Positions 54,371 through 64,000 are shown, counted from the first letter of the stretch. The stretch is DNA of 64,000 nt from Alphaproteobacteria bacterium (GCA_947481575.1 CANKGV010000005.1:1-64000); one strand, 5' to 3'. Notes: generated from the letters alone by a model not told the origin. Numbers and translations are program-made.

Positions 54371-55170
54371 TGCTGACCCCCAAACGCATTCCCGGCTTGG
54401 CATGGCGTCCCTCGCGGCGCCGGTTCCTGACCGGGGGCGCCGCCGGCCTCGGCGCCCTGGCGCTCGGCGGCTGCGACCGCGCCTCCAACGCCCCGTGGTT
54501 CCGCGATCTGGTGGAGGCCGCCGAGGGTGTTACCCGCACCGCCCAGCGTGCGCTGGTGCCGCGCCAGGCGCTGGCCCGCGAATTCACCGCGGCGGACGTC
54601 TCGCCGGTGTTCAAGGCCAACGGCAGCACCTATCCCGACAACCCCGACTACGACTCCTGGGTTGCCGACAAGTTCAGCAGTTGGCGTCTGTCGGTGACCG
54701 GGCTGGTCGAGCAACCGCTGTCGTTGTCTCTCGCCGACCTCAAGGCGATGCCGGCGCGCAGCCAGATCACCCGCCACGATTGCGTCGAAGGCTGGAGCTG
54801 CATCGGCCAGTGGAAAGGCCCGACCCTGGCTTCGGTGCTGGACCGCGCGCGGCCCAAACCGAACGCGCGCTACATCGTGTTCCAATGCGCCGACGACCTG
54901 CAGGCAAGCTTCTTCCTCAACGCGTACTACGAAAGCATCGACCTGATCGACGGGTACCACCCGCAAACCATCCTGGCCTACGAGATGAACGGCCAGCCGC
55001 TGCCGGTCCCGCATGGCGCGCCGTTGCGCCTGCGCGTGGAGCGCCAGCTTGGCTACAAGATGGCCAAGTACCTCACCGAGATTCAGGTGGTGGACAGCTT
55101 CGCGGCGCTGGGCAGCGGCAAGGGCGGATTCTGGGAAGATCTCGGCTACGAGTGGTACGCCGGGATCTGA
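54370..55170 (+). CDS. Tat-exported molybdopterin oxidoreductase, YedY/sulfite oxidase-like
   Basis: The 266-residue precursor has a twin-arginine signal with SRRRFLTGGAAG, then an oxidoreductase molybdopterin domain. Cys in TRHDCVEGWSCIGQW is the molybdenum-ligand cysteine of this fold. ERQLGYKMAKYLTEIQVVD is typical of MsrP/SoxC-like proteins. It acts in the periplasm with the b561 subunit. The substrate is unknown; MsrP-type methionine sulfoxide repair is one possibility. Confidence 0.92.
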   Translation: MLTPKRIPGLAWRPSRRRFLTGGAAGLGALALGGCDRASNAPWFRDLVEAAEGVTRTAQRALVPRQALAREFTAADVSPVFKANGSTYPDNPDYDSWVADKFSSWRLSVTGLVEQPLSLSLADLKAMPARSQITRHDCVEGWSCIGQWKGPTLASVLDRARPKPNARYIVFQCADDLQASFFLNAYYESIDLIDGYHPQTILAYEMNGQPLPVPHGAPLRLRVERQLGYKMAKYLTEIQVVDSFAALGSGKGGFWEDLGYEWYAGI

Positions 55171-55194
55171 GGTGAGCGCGGGCTCCCTCCCCCG

Positions 55195-55221
55195 CCGACG
55201 CCGCGCGCTAGCGCGGCCGGC
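55195..55221. terminator. GC-rich hairpin between convergent genes
   Basis: CCGCGC-GCTA-GCGCGG (55201-55216), extended by GCCG/CCGGC, lies between the molybdoenzyme and the DUF5666-like gene. There is no T-tract, so it is a plausible but weak terminator. Confidence 0.5.
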
Positions 55222-55242
55222 GAGAGAGGGGTTGGTAGGAGG

Positions 55243-55878
55243 TTAGACCGCCGGCTTCACGCCGTTCGTTTCGGCGCGCACGGTGGTGGCGGTGTAGGTG
55301 CCGTCCGGCTGCTTCTGCGCATTGATGAACACCGCGGCGCCCTTCACCACTTGGCTCTTTTCGCCGGGGGCGTAGCGCTGGATCGGCGTGTTCGGCGCGA
55401 TCAGCAGGTCATAGGTCGCCTTGTTGTGGGTGAGCTTCACCGTGAAGATGCCGCCGTTGTTCTTCACCACCTGGGCCAGATCGGCATTGATCATCAGGCT
55501 TTCCGGGGTTAGGTCCCACGCGGTATCGCCTTGGGCGCGTTCCCGGATTGCCGGATCCAGCACCTGAATCGCCTGGGCAACCATCACGCCGTCGGCGCGC
55601 TTGGTCGCCACGGCGCCGACGAAATCACCGTCTTTGATTTCGTCCGGCTTAACGGCGAACACCGCCTGCACAGCCCAGTTGTCGGCCAGCCTAACGTCGA
55701 TCTTGCTGCCGTCGCGCGCCGTGATGCTGAGCACGTTGCCGTTCAGCGCATCGATGGTGCCGCGCAGACGCTGAGCCGCCGCCGCCGGAGCGGCGGGCGC
55801 CGCCTGCTGGGCGAATGCCGGCAGCGCGGTGAAGGCAACAAATGCCAGCGCGGCCAGCGCCGTGGTCTTCTTGAACAT
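55243..55878 (-). CDS. secreted DUF5666-like beta-barrel repeat protein
   Basis: The 211-residue precursor has a signal peptide ending at PAFAQQ. An Ala/Pro spacer is followed by beta-rich units (RLRGTIDALNGNVLSITARDGSKIDVRLADNW, DLLIAPNTPIQRY, GAAVFINAQKQPDGTYTATTVRAE) of the OB-like type found in DUF5666 proteins. It acts in the periplasm; function unknown. ATG 55878 follows GGGAG by 8 nt. Confidence 0.78.
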   Translation of the reverse strand: MFKKTTALAALAFVAFTALPAFAQQAAPAAPAAAAQRLRGTIDALNGNVLSITARDGSKIDVRLADNWAVQAVFAVKPDEIKDGDFVGAVATKRADGVMVAQAIQVLDPAIRERAQGDTAWDLTPESLMINADLAQVVKNNGGIFTVKLTHNKATYDLLIAPNTPIQRYAPGEKSQVVKGAAVFINAQKQPDGTYTATTVRAETNGVKPAV

Positions 55879-55991
55879 GAACAATCTCCCAGGGTGAACG
55901 ATGAAGCGGGCGGACCCTAACAAGGGCCTCCGTTCAACGCCGCACACGAATGCGTTTGAGTGACGTTACCGCGCCGGGCCAATATGCAGGC

Positions 55992-56354
55992 ATGGCAGTG
56001 AGCCCCGACTTTCGCGACCTAGTACTGGACCAGCTCGCCGCGCTTGCTCCGCAGATCAAACGCATGTTCGGCGGTGCGGGCCTGTTCCGCGACGGACTGA
56101 TGTTCGCGGTCCTCGACGACGACCGCTTGTACTTCAAGGTCGACGAGGCCAGCCGCCCGCGGTTCGAGGCCGCCGGCATGGGACCGTTCGAATACGCCGA
56201 AGGCAAACGCGCGCTCGGCTACTTTGAGGTGCCCGCCGACGTGTTCGAAGATTCGACGCAGCTGGTGGAGTGGGCGCAAACCGCCATCGCCGTCGCGGTT
56301 TCCAAGAGCGCCGCCAAGCCCAAGGCCCGCCGCAAGCGGGCCATCGGCAAGTAG
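55992..56354 (+). CDS. TfoX N-terminal domain protein
   Basis: The 120-residue protein starts AVSPDFRDLVLDQLA and has KRMFGGAGLFRDGLMFAVLDDDRLYFKVDE and YFEVPADVFED, the TfoX/Sxy N-terminal domain. The C-terminus is basic (KPKARRKRA). Full TfoX promotes competence genes with CRP in gammaproteobacteria; short alphaproteobacterial copies have no proven role. A start at 55950 is also open. Confidence 0.88.
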   Translation: MAVSPDFRDLVLDQLAALAPQIKRMFGGAGLFRDGLMFAVLDDDRLYFKVDEASRPRFEAAGMGPFEYAEGKRALGYFEVPADVFEDSTQLVEWAQTAIAVAVSKSAAKPKARRKRAIGK

Positions 56355-56356
56355 GC

Positions 56357-56382
56357 GGCGCGCGGGGCGAACCCCGCGCGCC
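56357..56382. terminator. bidirectional hairpin between TfoX and DUF1993 genes
   Basis: GGCGCGCGGGG-CGAA-CCCCGCGCGCC is a perfect 11-bp stem between convergent genes, followed on the plus strand by GGATTCTT. Confidence 0.75.
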
Positions 56383-56388
56383 GGATTC

Positions 56389-56910
56389 TTACTTCGACAG
56401 GCCGGGCAACGAGCCGACGTAGTCTTGCTTGCCGATCACCACGCCCGCTTCGCGCAGGATCGCGTAGGCGGTGGTGGCGTGGAAATAGAAGTTCGGCATC
56501 GCGTAGTTCAGCAAATACGCTTGGCCGCTGAGGGTGCGGGTGCCGCCGCCGGACGGGAACGAAATCTGGCGGTCTTCGCTCCCGTCGATCTGTGCCGGGG
56601 TGAAGGTCTTCAGGTAGTCCAGGGTCTTGGCGACGCGCGCCTTGAACTCCGGAATCGAAACCTCGTTGTCCTCGTACTTTGGCGGTTCGACGCCGGCGAG
56701 ACGGGCCGTGCAGCGTTTGGCGTGATCGGATGCGATCTGGATCTGCTTGTTGAACGGCAGCATGTCCGGGATCAACCGCAGGGTCGCGGGAACCGTCGGG
56801 TCCCACTTCATCGCGGCGCCGTGGGCCGCAGCCTTGTCGAGAATGCCCAACAGACTGGTGAGCATCTGGGTAAATACGGGAACGGACGCCTGGTACATCG
56901 AAAGCGACAT
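56389..56910 (-). CDS. DUF1993 family protein
   Basis: The 173-residue protein has the DUF1993 pattern SMYQASVPVFTQMLTSLLGILDKAAAHG, LIPDMLPFNKQIQIASDHAKR and LLNYAMPNFYFHATTAYAILREAGV, a DinB-like four-helix bundle. The conserved histidine pattern of metal-binding DinB proteins is only partly kept. Function unknown. ATG 56910 follows AAGG by 7 nt. Confidence 0.88.
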   Translation of the reverse strand: MSLSMYQASVPVFTQMLTSLLGILDKAAAHGAAMKWDPTVPATLRLIPDMLPFNKQIQIASDHAKRCTARLAGVEPPKYEDNEVSIPEFKARVAKTLDYLKTFTPAQIDGSEDRQISFPSGGGTRTLSGQAYLLNYAMPNFYFHATTAYAILREAGVVIGKQDYVGSLPGLSK

Positions 56911-56985
56911 GGACAACCTTGGTTCGAGGGGTTTGGGTTGGGCGGACGCTAGGCCCACCGGCCCCCGCGGCGCAAGCGCCGCGAA

Positions 56986-58656
56986 CTAACCATAGATCAC
57001 ACCCGCGTCAGTGGTGCGGCTGAACTCCACCGGCACCGGTTGGCCGGTCATGCGAAGCGCCACTGCCTCGGCCACGCGGATGCCGTCCACCCCCGCCGAG
57101 AGAATTCCGCCGGCGTAGCCTGCGCCCTCCCCCGCCGGAAACAGGCCGCGGGTGTTGATACTTTGGAACGATCCGTCGCGGCGGATGCGCAGCGGCGACG
57201 AGGTCCGGGTTTCCACCCCCGTCAGCACCGCATCGGGCAGATCGAACCCGCGCAGTTGTGCCCCGAACGCCGGCAACGCTTCCCGCATCGCCGCCACGGC
57301 AAACTCAGGCAAACACGCCGCCAGGTCCGCAGGCGTCACCCCGGGGCGGTAGCTCGGCACCACATCGCCCAGGGCAGAAGACGCGCGGCCCGCCACGAAG
57401 TCGTCGAGCCTCTGCGCCGGCGCGGCGTAAGTGCCGCCGCCGGCGCGGAATGCCGCCTGCTCCCAGCGGCGCTGGAATTCGACCCCCGCCAAGGGTCCAC
57501 CAGGATAGTCGGCATCCGGCGTGATGCCGACCACGATCCCGGCGTTGGCGTTGCGCTCGTTGCGCGAGTACTGGCTCATGCCGTTGGTGACCACGCCGCC
57601 CGGCTCGCTCGCCGCCGCCACCACCGTGCCGCCCGGGCACATGCAAAAGCTGTACACGCCGCGCCCGTTGGACGCGTGGTGCACCAGCTTGTAGTCGGCA
57701 GCGCCGAGCAGCTTGTTGCCCGCATTGGGGCCAAGGCGCGCACGATCAATCAGCCCCTGCGGATGTTCGATGCGCACGCCGATCGAAAACGGCTTCGGCT
57801 CCAGGTACACGCCGCGCTGGTGCAGCATCGCAAACGTGTCGCGCGCACTGTGGCCTACCGCGAGCACGACGTGCTCCGCCTCGAACTCCGTGCCGTCCGC
57901 CAGCACCACGCCGCGGACGTGGCGCACGCCGTCGGCGCCCGCGTCGATGACGATGTCGGTGACCTTGGATCCGAACCGGTATTCGCCGCCCAGGCCTTCG
58001 ATCGTGGCGCGCAGCGATTCCACCATGGTCACCAGCCGGAACGTACCGATGTGTGGCTTGGCGACGTACAGGATTTCATCGGGCGCGCCGGCCTTCACGA
58101 ACTCGGTCAGCACCTTGCGGCCCAGGTACCGCGGGTCCTTGATCTGGCTGTACAGCTTGCCGTCCGAGAATGTCCCGGCGCCGCCTTCGCCGAACTGCAC
58201 GTTGCTTTCAGGATTGAGCGTCGAACGCCGCCACAGACCCCAGGTGTCTTTGGTGCGCTCGCGCACGACCTTGCCGCGATCCAGGATCAGCGGGCGGAAC
58301 CCGGCCTGCGCCAAAATCAGCGCGGCGAAGATTCCGCATGGCCCGGTGCCGATCACCACTGGGCGGCGCGGCGGCGGCGATGGGGCGCGGGCGACGACGC
58401 GGTATGCGGTATCCGGCGCCGGTCCCACGTTGTGGTCGCCGGCGAACCGCGCCAGCACCGCCGCTTCGTCCGCCACCTGCACGTCGACGGTGTAGACCGA
58501 GACGATGGCGCGCGGCTTGCGCGCATCGAACGCACGGCGGAATACGGTGAAGTCCACAAGCTTGCCCGCGGCCAGCTTCAGCCGCTTCAGGATCGCCGGG
58601 CGCAACTCGTCCGCGGCATGGTCCATCGGCAGGCGCAATTCGGTCAGGCGCAGCAT
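56986..58656 (-). CDS. FAD-dependent dehydrogenase of the COG2509 group
   Basis: The 556-residue flavoprotein has an N-terminal domain, then a Rossmann motif VVIGTGPCGIFAALILAQAG (near residue 100), NVQFGEGGAGTFSDGKLYSQIKD, HVVLAVGHSARDTFAMLH and a C-terminal GEGAGYAGGILSAGVDGIRVAEAVA. It resembles uncharacterised FAD-dependent dehydrogenases found in many bacteria. The redox substrate is not known. The next FAD gene lies 9 nt upstream, so the two are probably co-transcribed. Confidence 0.9.
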   Translation of the reverse strand: MLRLTELRLPMDHAADELRPAILKRLKLAAGKLVDFTVFRRAFDARKPRAIVSVYTVDVQVADEAAVLARFAGDHNVGPAPDTAYRVVARAPSPPPRRPVVIGTGPCGIFAALILAQAGFRPLILDRGKVVRERTKDTWGLWRRSTLNPESNVQFGEGGAGTFSDGKLYSQIKDPRYLGRKVLTEFVKAGAPDEILYVAKPHIGTFRLVTMVESLRATIEGLGGEYRFGSKVTDIVIDAGADGVRHVRGVVLADGTEFEAEHVVLAVGHSARDTFAMLHQRGVYLEPKPFSIGVRIEHPQGLIDRARLGPNAGNKLLGAADYKLVHHASNGRGVYSFCMCPGGTVVAAASEPGGVVTNGMSQYSRNERNANAGIVVGITPDADYPGGPLAGVEFQRRWEQAAFRAGGGTYAAPAQRLDDFVAGRASSALGDVVPSYRPGVTPADLAACLPEFAVAAMREALPAFGAQLRGFDLPDAVLTGVETRTSSPLRIRRDGSFQSINTRGLFPAGEGAGYAGGILSAGVDGIRVAEAVALRMTGQPVPVEFSRTTDAGVIYG

Positions 58657-58665
58657 CGCCGGAAC

Positions 58666-59856
58666 TTACACCGCTTCGCCGGCGGCCCACCCGCTCGACC
58701 ACGCCCACTGGAAGTTGTAGCCGCCGAGCCAACCGGTCACATCCACCGCCTCGCCGACAAAGTGGAGCCCCGGCACCGCAGTGGCCGCCATGGTCTTGGA
58801 CGACAGCGCGGCGGCATCAACGCCGCCCACCGTCACTTCGGCCTTGGCGAATCCTTCGGTGCCGCTCGGCACCACGGTCCAGCGGTTGAGTGCCGCGGCG
58901 AGCTTCGCCAGGGTGGAGTCGGCCAACTCGCCGATGCGCTGCTCCAGCAAGCGCGCGGCGGCGAGTTGTTCGGCCAGGCGTTGCGGCAGCATCTCCGCCA
59001 GGATGGTCTTGGGCAGCGCCTTCGGCCGGGCGCGTTTTTCGCTGCGCAGCCACGCGTCCGCGTCCGTATCGGGCAGCAAGTCGATGACCACCGGCATGCG
59101 CTCGCGCCAGTACGAAGAAATCTGCAGGATCGCCGGACCCGACAAGCCGCGGTGGGTGAACAGCAATGCCTCGCGGAACTTGCCCGGGCCGCAGGTAACC
59201 GACACGTCCACGGCCACGCCGCTGAGTTCGCGCATCATGGCGAGGTCGCCGGGCCCAAACGTGAGCGGCACCAGTCCGGGGCGGGTTTGCGTCACACCCA
59301 CGCGGAACTGGCGCGCCACTTGGTGCGCGAATCCGGTCGCGCCAAGCTTCGGGATGGACAGGCCGCCGGTGGCCAGCACCAAGCTATCGGCGGCGATGTC
59401 GCCCTGGGCCGTGGTCAGGCGGAACCGGTCGGGCTTGGCGATGGCGGTGAGCGCTGTGCCGCACCGCACCTCCACTCCCGCCTCGGCGCATTCTGCCAGC
59501 AGCATCGCCACGATGGCGCGCGCCGAGCCGTCGCAGAACAACTGGCCCAAGGTCTTCTCGTGAAACGGGATGCCGTGTTTGGCCACCAAGGCGATGAAGT
59601 CGTGCTGGGTGTAGCGCGCCAGGGCGGAACGGCAGAAGTGCGGGTTGGCCGACAAGAACCGGTCCGGCGCGCAGTGCAGATTGGTAAAGTTGCAGCGCCC
59701 GCCGCCCGAGATCAGGATCTTCTTGCCCGGCTCGTCCGCATGTTCGATCACGAGTACGCGACGGCCGCGGCGGCCCGCGCGCGCGGCGCACAGCAACCCC
59801 GCCGCCCCCCCGCCTGCGACAACGACGTCAAACTGTTCTGGGTTTGAATATGTCAA
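58666..59856 (-). CDS. HI0933/BaiN-like flavoprotein
   Basis: The 396-residue FAD protein has VVVAGGGAAGLLCAARAGRRGRRV at the N-terminus, ISGGGRCNFTN, LATGGLSIPKLGATG and a C-terminal VGEAVDVTGWLGGYNFQWAWSSG, the HI0933 signature. These are linked to NAD(P)H-dependent reductases (BaiN acts on bile acid derivatives), but the substrate here is unknown. The start is TTG 59856; no ATG lies before the FAD motif. It is divergent from the peptidase gene with almost no gap. Confidence 0.9.
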   Translation of the reverse strand: MTYSNPEQFDVVVAGGGAAGLLCAARAGRRGRRVLVIEHADEPGKKILISGGGRCNFTNLHCAPDRFLSANPHFCRSALARYTQHDFIALVAKHGIPFHEKTLGQLFCDGSARAIVAMLLAECAEAGVEVRCGTALTAIAKPDRFRLTTAQGDIAADSLVLATGGLSIPKLGATGFAHQVARQFRVGVTQTRPGLVPLTFGPGDLAMMRELSGVAVDVSVTCGPGKFREALLFTHRGLSGPAILQISSYWRERMPVVIDLLPDTDADAWLRSEKRARPKALPKTILAEMLPQRLAEQLAAARLLEQRIGELADSTLAKLAAALNRWTVVPSGTEGFAKAEVTVGGVDAAALSSKTMAATAVPGLHFVGEAVDVTGWLGGYNFQWAWSSGWAAGEAV

Positions 59857-59857
59857 A

Positions 59858-60910
59858 ATGCTTACAGGGGCGACTAACCAGTCGAGTGTATCGCCAGTGA
59901 CCCTGATCCGTATAACAGCCTACGCGTTCCTTCTTTCCACCACCGCCCTCGCCGCCCCGCACGCCCTCGCCGAACAACAGTTCGACCTGCCGGTCGACTG
60001 CGCAATGGGCACCGTGTGCGTGGTCCAGAACTACCTGGACGAAGACCCCGGCCCCGGCGCGTTGGATTTCAACTGCGGCCAGCTCACCTACCAGGGCCAC
60101 GACGGCACCGACATCCGCGTGCCCAACGCCACCTACATCGCCACGGGCGTGCCGGTGATCGCCGCCGCTGTCGGCACCGTGCGCGGCGTGCGCGACGGCA
60201 TCGCCGACATCAACTTCCAGGCGCCGGGCGCGCCACCCGTCGCCGGTGTGGAGTGCGGCAACGGCGTGCTGCTCGACCACGGCGACGGCTGGGTCACACA
60301 GTACTGCCATCTGCGCAAGGACAGCGTGAAGGTCAAGGGCGGGCAAGTCGTGGCGGCCGGCGAGCAGCTCGGCATGATCGGCATGTCGGGCGCGGCGGAA
60401 TTCCCCCACGTCCACCTGACGGTGCGCCACAACAACAAGGCCGTAGACCCGTTCGTCGGGCCCGAGCCGGTGGCGGCGTGCGGCACCGCGCGCACCCCGC
60501 TGTGGACCGCCAAGGCCCTGGCCGCCCTCGCCTACAACACCACCGGGCCGCTCAACGCCGGCTTCACGTCCGCCGTGCCGACGTCGGCCGAGATCATGGA
60601 CGGCAAACACCAGTCGGCAACGCTGGCGCCCACCGCGCCGTCGCTGGTGTTCTGGGCCGAGGTGTATGGAATCGAAGCGGGCGACCGTGAACGCTTCAAG
60701 ATCACGCAGCCGGACGGCATGGTGTTCGCCGAATCGACCGGCAACCCGGTCGACAAACACTCCGCCACGCACTTCGCCTTTTCCGGCAAGCGCAACGCCG
60801 GCGCGCCGTTCAGTACCGGCGTCTACAAAGGCGAATACGTACTCGAACGCATGATCGCCGGGCGTTGGGTGCCGGTGGTCACGGTGACACGCACCATGAC
60901 CATCCGCTGA
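59858..60910 (+). CDS. secreted M23-family metallopeptidase
   Basis: The 350-residue precursor has a hydrophobic leader ending near HALAEQ. An LytM/M23 domain has zinc ligands in GHDGTDIRV (H-x3-D) and FPHVHLTVRH (HxH), and DHGDGWVTQYCHL between them. The C-terminal 130 residues form a beta-rich domain. It should cut peptidoglycan cross-links or other periplasmic peptides. GTG at 59897 would give a cleaner signal peptide and is an alternative start. Confidence 0.88.
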   Translation: MLTGATNQSSVSPVTLIRITAYAFLLSTTALAAPHALAEQQFDLPVDCAMGTVCVVQNYLDEDPGPGALDFNCGQLTYQGHDGTDIRVPNATYIATGVPVIAAAVGTVRGVRDGIADINFQAPGAPPVAGVECGNGVLLDHGDGWVTQYCHLRKDSVKVKGGQVVAAGEQLGMIGMSGAAEFPHVHLTVRHNNKAVDPFVGPEPVAACGTARTPLWTAKALAALAYNTTGPLNAGFTSAVPTSAEIMDGKHQSATLAPTAPSLVFWAEVYGIEAGDRERFKITQPDGMVFAESTGNPVDKHSATHFAFSGKRNAGAPFSTGVYKGEYVLERMIAGRWVPVVTVTRTMTIR

Positions 60911-60929
60911 CGCGGGTGACGCCGCTACA

Positions 60930-61496
60930 TTAAGCGGCGCGCACCCGCTTCAGGCTGGAACGCAACTCGTGCAGCGCGCTGTCCGGGATCAGATCGGCGA
61001 GCGGCTGGGCGACGCGGAACACTTCGGGCAGCGACTGCCGCACCTGCGACGACCACTGCGGCTGCATGCGCTGACGATCGGTCGGCGCGATGAAGCCGCG
61101 GCACCCCGGCCTGCCGCACAGGCAGTTGAAGGTTTCGTCTTCCCGCAGGCCAAGCTCGGCGTAGTCGTTGGTCAGTTCTTCGCCGGCCGCGATATCGCGG
61201 ACCGCGATTTCGAAGCCGAAGCCGGAACTGATGCAGTTGGGCGCGCAGGAGTGGTTCACGAACCGCGCGTTGTCCCACGTCAGAACATAGTTGCCGTCGG
61301 CGTCCTCCCACGCGTAGCGGTCGAGCAGATCGCGCGCCATCGCGTTGGGCATGGCGGCGATTTGCGCGGGCGTCAGCACGCGGTCGAGCGGGTCGGCGGC
61401 CCAAGTGATGGTGCCGCGCGGCAAGTCAGCGGCCGCGAACACGCCCAGGCCGATATCCGGCGAAACTTCGAGAACCCTGGTGCGAGGGTGAATCAT
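60930..61496 (-). CDS. SET-domain protein, paralogue 2 of a tandem pair
   Basis: The 188-residue protein has a SET domain with a post-SET zinc cluster: IGLGVFAAADLPRGT, NHSCAPN (the SAM-binding NHS motif), EELTNDYAEL (catalytic Tyr) and CLCGRPGCRGFI. This predicts lysine methyltransferase activity. Its ATG overlaps the stop of the upstream paralogue (ATGA). Bacterial SET targets include ribosomal and histone-like proteins; the target here is unknown. Confidence 0.88.
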   Translation of the reverse strand: MIHPRTRVLEVSPDIGLGVFAAADLPRGTITWAADPLDRVLTPAQIAAMPNAMARDLLDRYAWEDADGNYVLTWDNARFVNHSCAPNCISSGFGFEIAVRDIAAGEELTNDYAELGLREDETFNCLCGRPGCRGFIAPTDRQRMQPQWSSQVRQSLPEVFRVAQPLADLIPDSALHELRSSLKRVRAA

Positions 61497-62137
61497 GCGT
61501 TGCTGAGCCTCCGCGGCAGCGCCCACGGGCGGTCGCTGCAATCCACATCCGATACGTCCGCGCCCGAGTGATATTCGGACTGGCTCGGCACCGGATCGAT
61601 GCCGTTGACCCAGCCCCAGAACTGCTGCGGGTTGCGCGCAAAACCCAGCAGCGGCTGCTGCACGTGCGGCGAGAACTTCAGGTTGGCGGCGATCAGCGCA
61701 TCCCACTCGGCGCCGTACTTCAGCACGTCGTCGCCGCGGATGACGCCACGGCACTTCGGCGAGCCGCAGCGGCACTTGAGCTGGCCGGTGATGTTGAGCC
61801 CGCCGTACTCGCAGGTGATCTGCTCGCCCACCGCGATGTCGCGCACCGCGATTTCAAAATCTGCGCCGACGCCCATCATCGCGGCGTCGCAGCCGTGGTT
61901 GATGTTGCGGCCATAGTCCCAGCACAGCACGTAGTTGCCGTCGCCGTTGACGTACGAGTAGCGCTCGATCAGCGGCATGTACGCCGAGGGAAGGTTGTCC
62001 ACTTCCGCTGGGGTCATGATCTTGTCGAACTGGCACAGAACCCAGGTGACCGTGCCGCGCGGAATGGGCTTGGTCGCAAAAACGCCGTAGCCGACTTCAG
62101 GACTAATGAAGCGCAGCTCCGTGTGCGGGTGCATCAT
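61493..62137 (-). CDS. SET-domain protein, paralogue 1 of a tandem pair
   Basis: The 214-residue protein aligns with its neighbour: VGYGVFATKPIPRGT, YVLCWDYGRNINHGCDAAMM, FEIAVRDIAVGEQITCEYGGL and post-SET CRCGSPKCRGVI. The SAM motif NHSC-x-PN is changed to NHGCDAA, so cofactor binding may be altered. The C-terminus (30 residues) is extended. It is first in the operon. Both genes probably arose by tandem duplication. Confidence 0.87.
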   Translation of the reverse strand: MMHPHTELRFISPEVGYGVFATKPIPRGTVTWVLCQFDKIMTPAEVDNLPSAYMPLIERYSYVNGDGNYVLCWDYGRNINHGCDAAMMGVGADFEIAVRDIAVGEQITCEYGGLNITGQLKCRCGSPKCRGVIRGDDVLKYGAEWDALIAANLKFSPHVQQPLLGFARNPQQFWGWVNGIDPVPSQSEYHSGADVSDVDCSDRPWALPRRLSNA

Positions 62138-63809
<1,672 letters not shown>

Positions 63810-63818
63810 GCCAAACGA

Positions 63819-63853
63819 AAACGCCCGCCCCGGTTTCCCCGGGGCGGGCGTTT
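63819..63853 (+). terminator. intrinsic terminator after hemB
   Basis: AAACGCCCGCCCC pairs with GGGGCGGGCGTTT across a short loop, and both ends carry A/T runs, so it can serve both the hemB transcript and the convergent gene at the window edge. Confidence 0.9.
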
Positions 63854-63873
63854 CGATTCGATGGACGACCGAG

Positions 63874-64000
63874 TTAGGCCGTCTTGGCGATGCGGCTCGG
63901 CACGCTGGCTTGGTGCCAGAACGGATACTCGTCCACTTCCACGAAGTTCTCGGTGGTGAACCCGTTGAACGTGGTGGTCAGGGCCGACGAGTACGCGCCG
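63874..64000 (-). CDS. unrecognised protein, C-terminal 41 residues (5' end outside window)
   Basis: The minus-strand frame entering from the right edge ends in TAA at 63874-63876. The fragment includes TTTFNGFTTENFVEVDEYPFW and ends PSRIAKTA. Codon use matches the neighbours, so it is probably a real gene, but the fragment is too short for me to assign a family. It converges on hemB across a shared terminator. Confidence 0.6.
   Translation of the reverse strand, partial: GAYSSALTTTFNGFTTENFVEVDEYPFWHQASVPSRIAKTA

Noticed and set aside
57040..59847. A 935-codon open frame on the plus strand
   Set aside because: It is antisense to two solid FAD protein genes and has His/Arg/Gly-rich composition typical of GC-rich reverse frames.

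Overview
The window reads as chromosomal DNA of a high-GC alphaproteobacterium, probably Rhodospirillales-like. Markers are an NDUFS4-type complex I subunit, a ubiquinol-cytochrome c chaperone next to a divergent bamE, 5-aminolevulinate synthase (C4 haem route), the UQCC-DUF177-rpmF-plsX-fabH-ihfA-merR order, rplM-rpsI-argC, and nusB-ribH-ribBA-ribE-ribD-nrdR-glyA-rpiB. Most of the window is densely packed housekeeping sequence with many ATGA, TGATG and GTGA stop/start overlaps. It carries five tRNA-sized features: four intact tRNAs (Arg-TCT, Pro-TGG, Glu-TTC, Pro-GGG) and one 3' fragment of tRNA-Pro.

Layout. 1-7.8 kb: TerC end, tRNAs, the NDUFS4-like protein, a DUF192 lipoprotein, CorA, a TPP riboswitch driving a ThiZXY-type pyrimidine/thiamine-precursor ABC transporter, a double cold-shock-domain protein, ChaN and an orphan Panacea/SocA protein. 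7.8-12.3 kb: a molybdenum-cofactor maturation operon (two XdhC-type proteins, a molybdopterin-binding/MocA fusion, a SufS-like desulfurase, a NifU/SufU-like scaffold). 12.3-14.7 kb: three tandem 17-18-residue membrane micro-ORFs, small hypotheticals, a Sel1 lipoprotein and AT-richer DNA next to tRNA-Glu. 14.8-25.5 kb: recJ, hom, an aminotransferase, an OmpA-type lipoprotein, gamma carbonic anhydrase, argC, rpsI, rplM, cutA, ctaA. 25.6-31.1 kb: two flagellins, each with a sigma-54 promoter and a terminator, a cupredoxin-like secreted protein with a HAMP-adenylate cyclase, and a beta-barrel protein.

31.2-33.1 kb is a small integrated element. A 25-bp copy of the tRNA-Pro(GGG) 3' end lies 1.87 kb from the intact tRNA, and the DNA between holds a secreted WD40-type beta-propeller protein but no integrase. 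33.1-48 kb is the fatty acid/ribosomal/respiratory/riboflavin core, including a K+-independent-type proton pyrophosphatase, thiL and a RibBA whose cyclohydrolase half has lost its catalytic motifs. 48-64 kb holds hemA with a MarR regulator, a degenerate cyclase-like domain fused to two 2TM domains, a cytochrome b561/Tat-exported molybdoenzyme pair, several FAD proteins, an M23 peptidase, a tandem pair of SET-domain proteins, a 664-nt stretch without recognisable genes, hemB and the tail of one unrecognised gene.

The genes suggest a flagellated, respiring bacterium that salvages thiamine pyrimidine under riboswitch control, makes riboflavin and haem, and uses molybdenum hydroxylases whose structural genes lie elsewhere. 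The least explained items are the tandem micro-ORFs, the tRNA-bounded WD40 element, the pseudo-cyclase/2TM fusion, the tandem SET proteins and the desulfurase-containing molybdenum operon.
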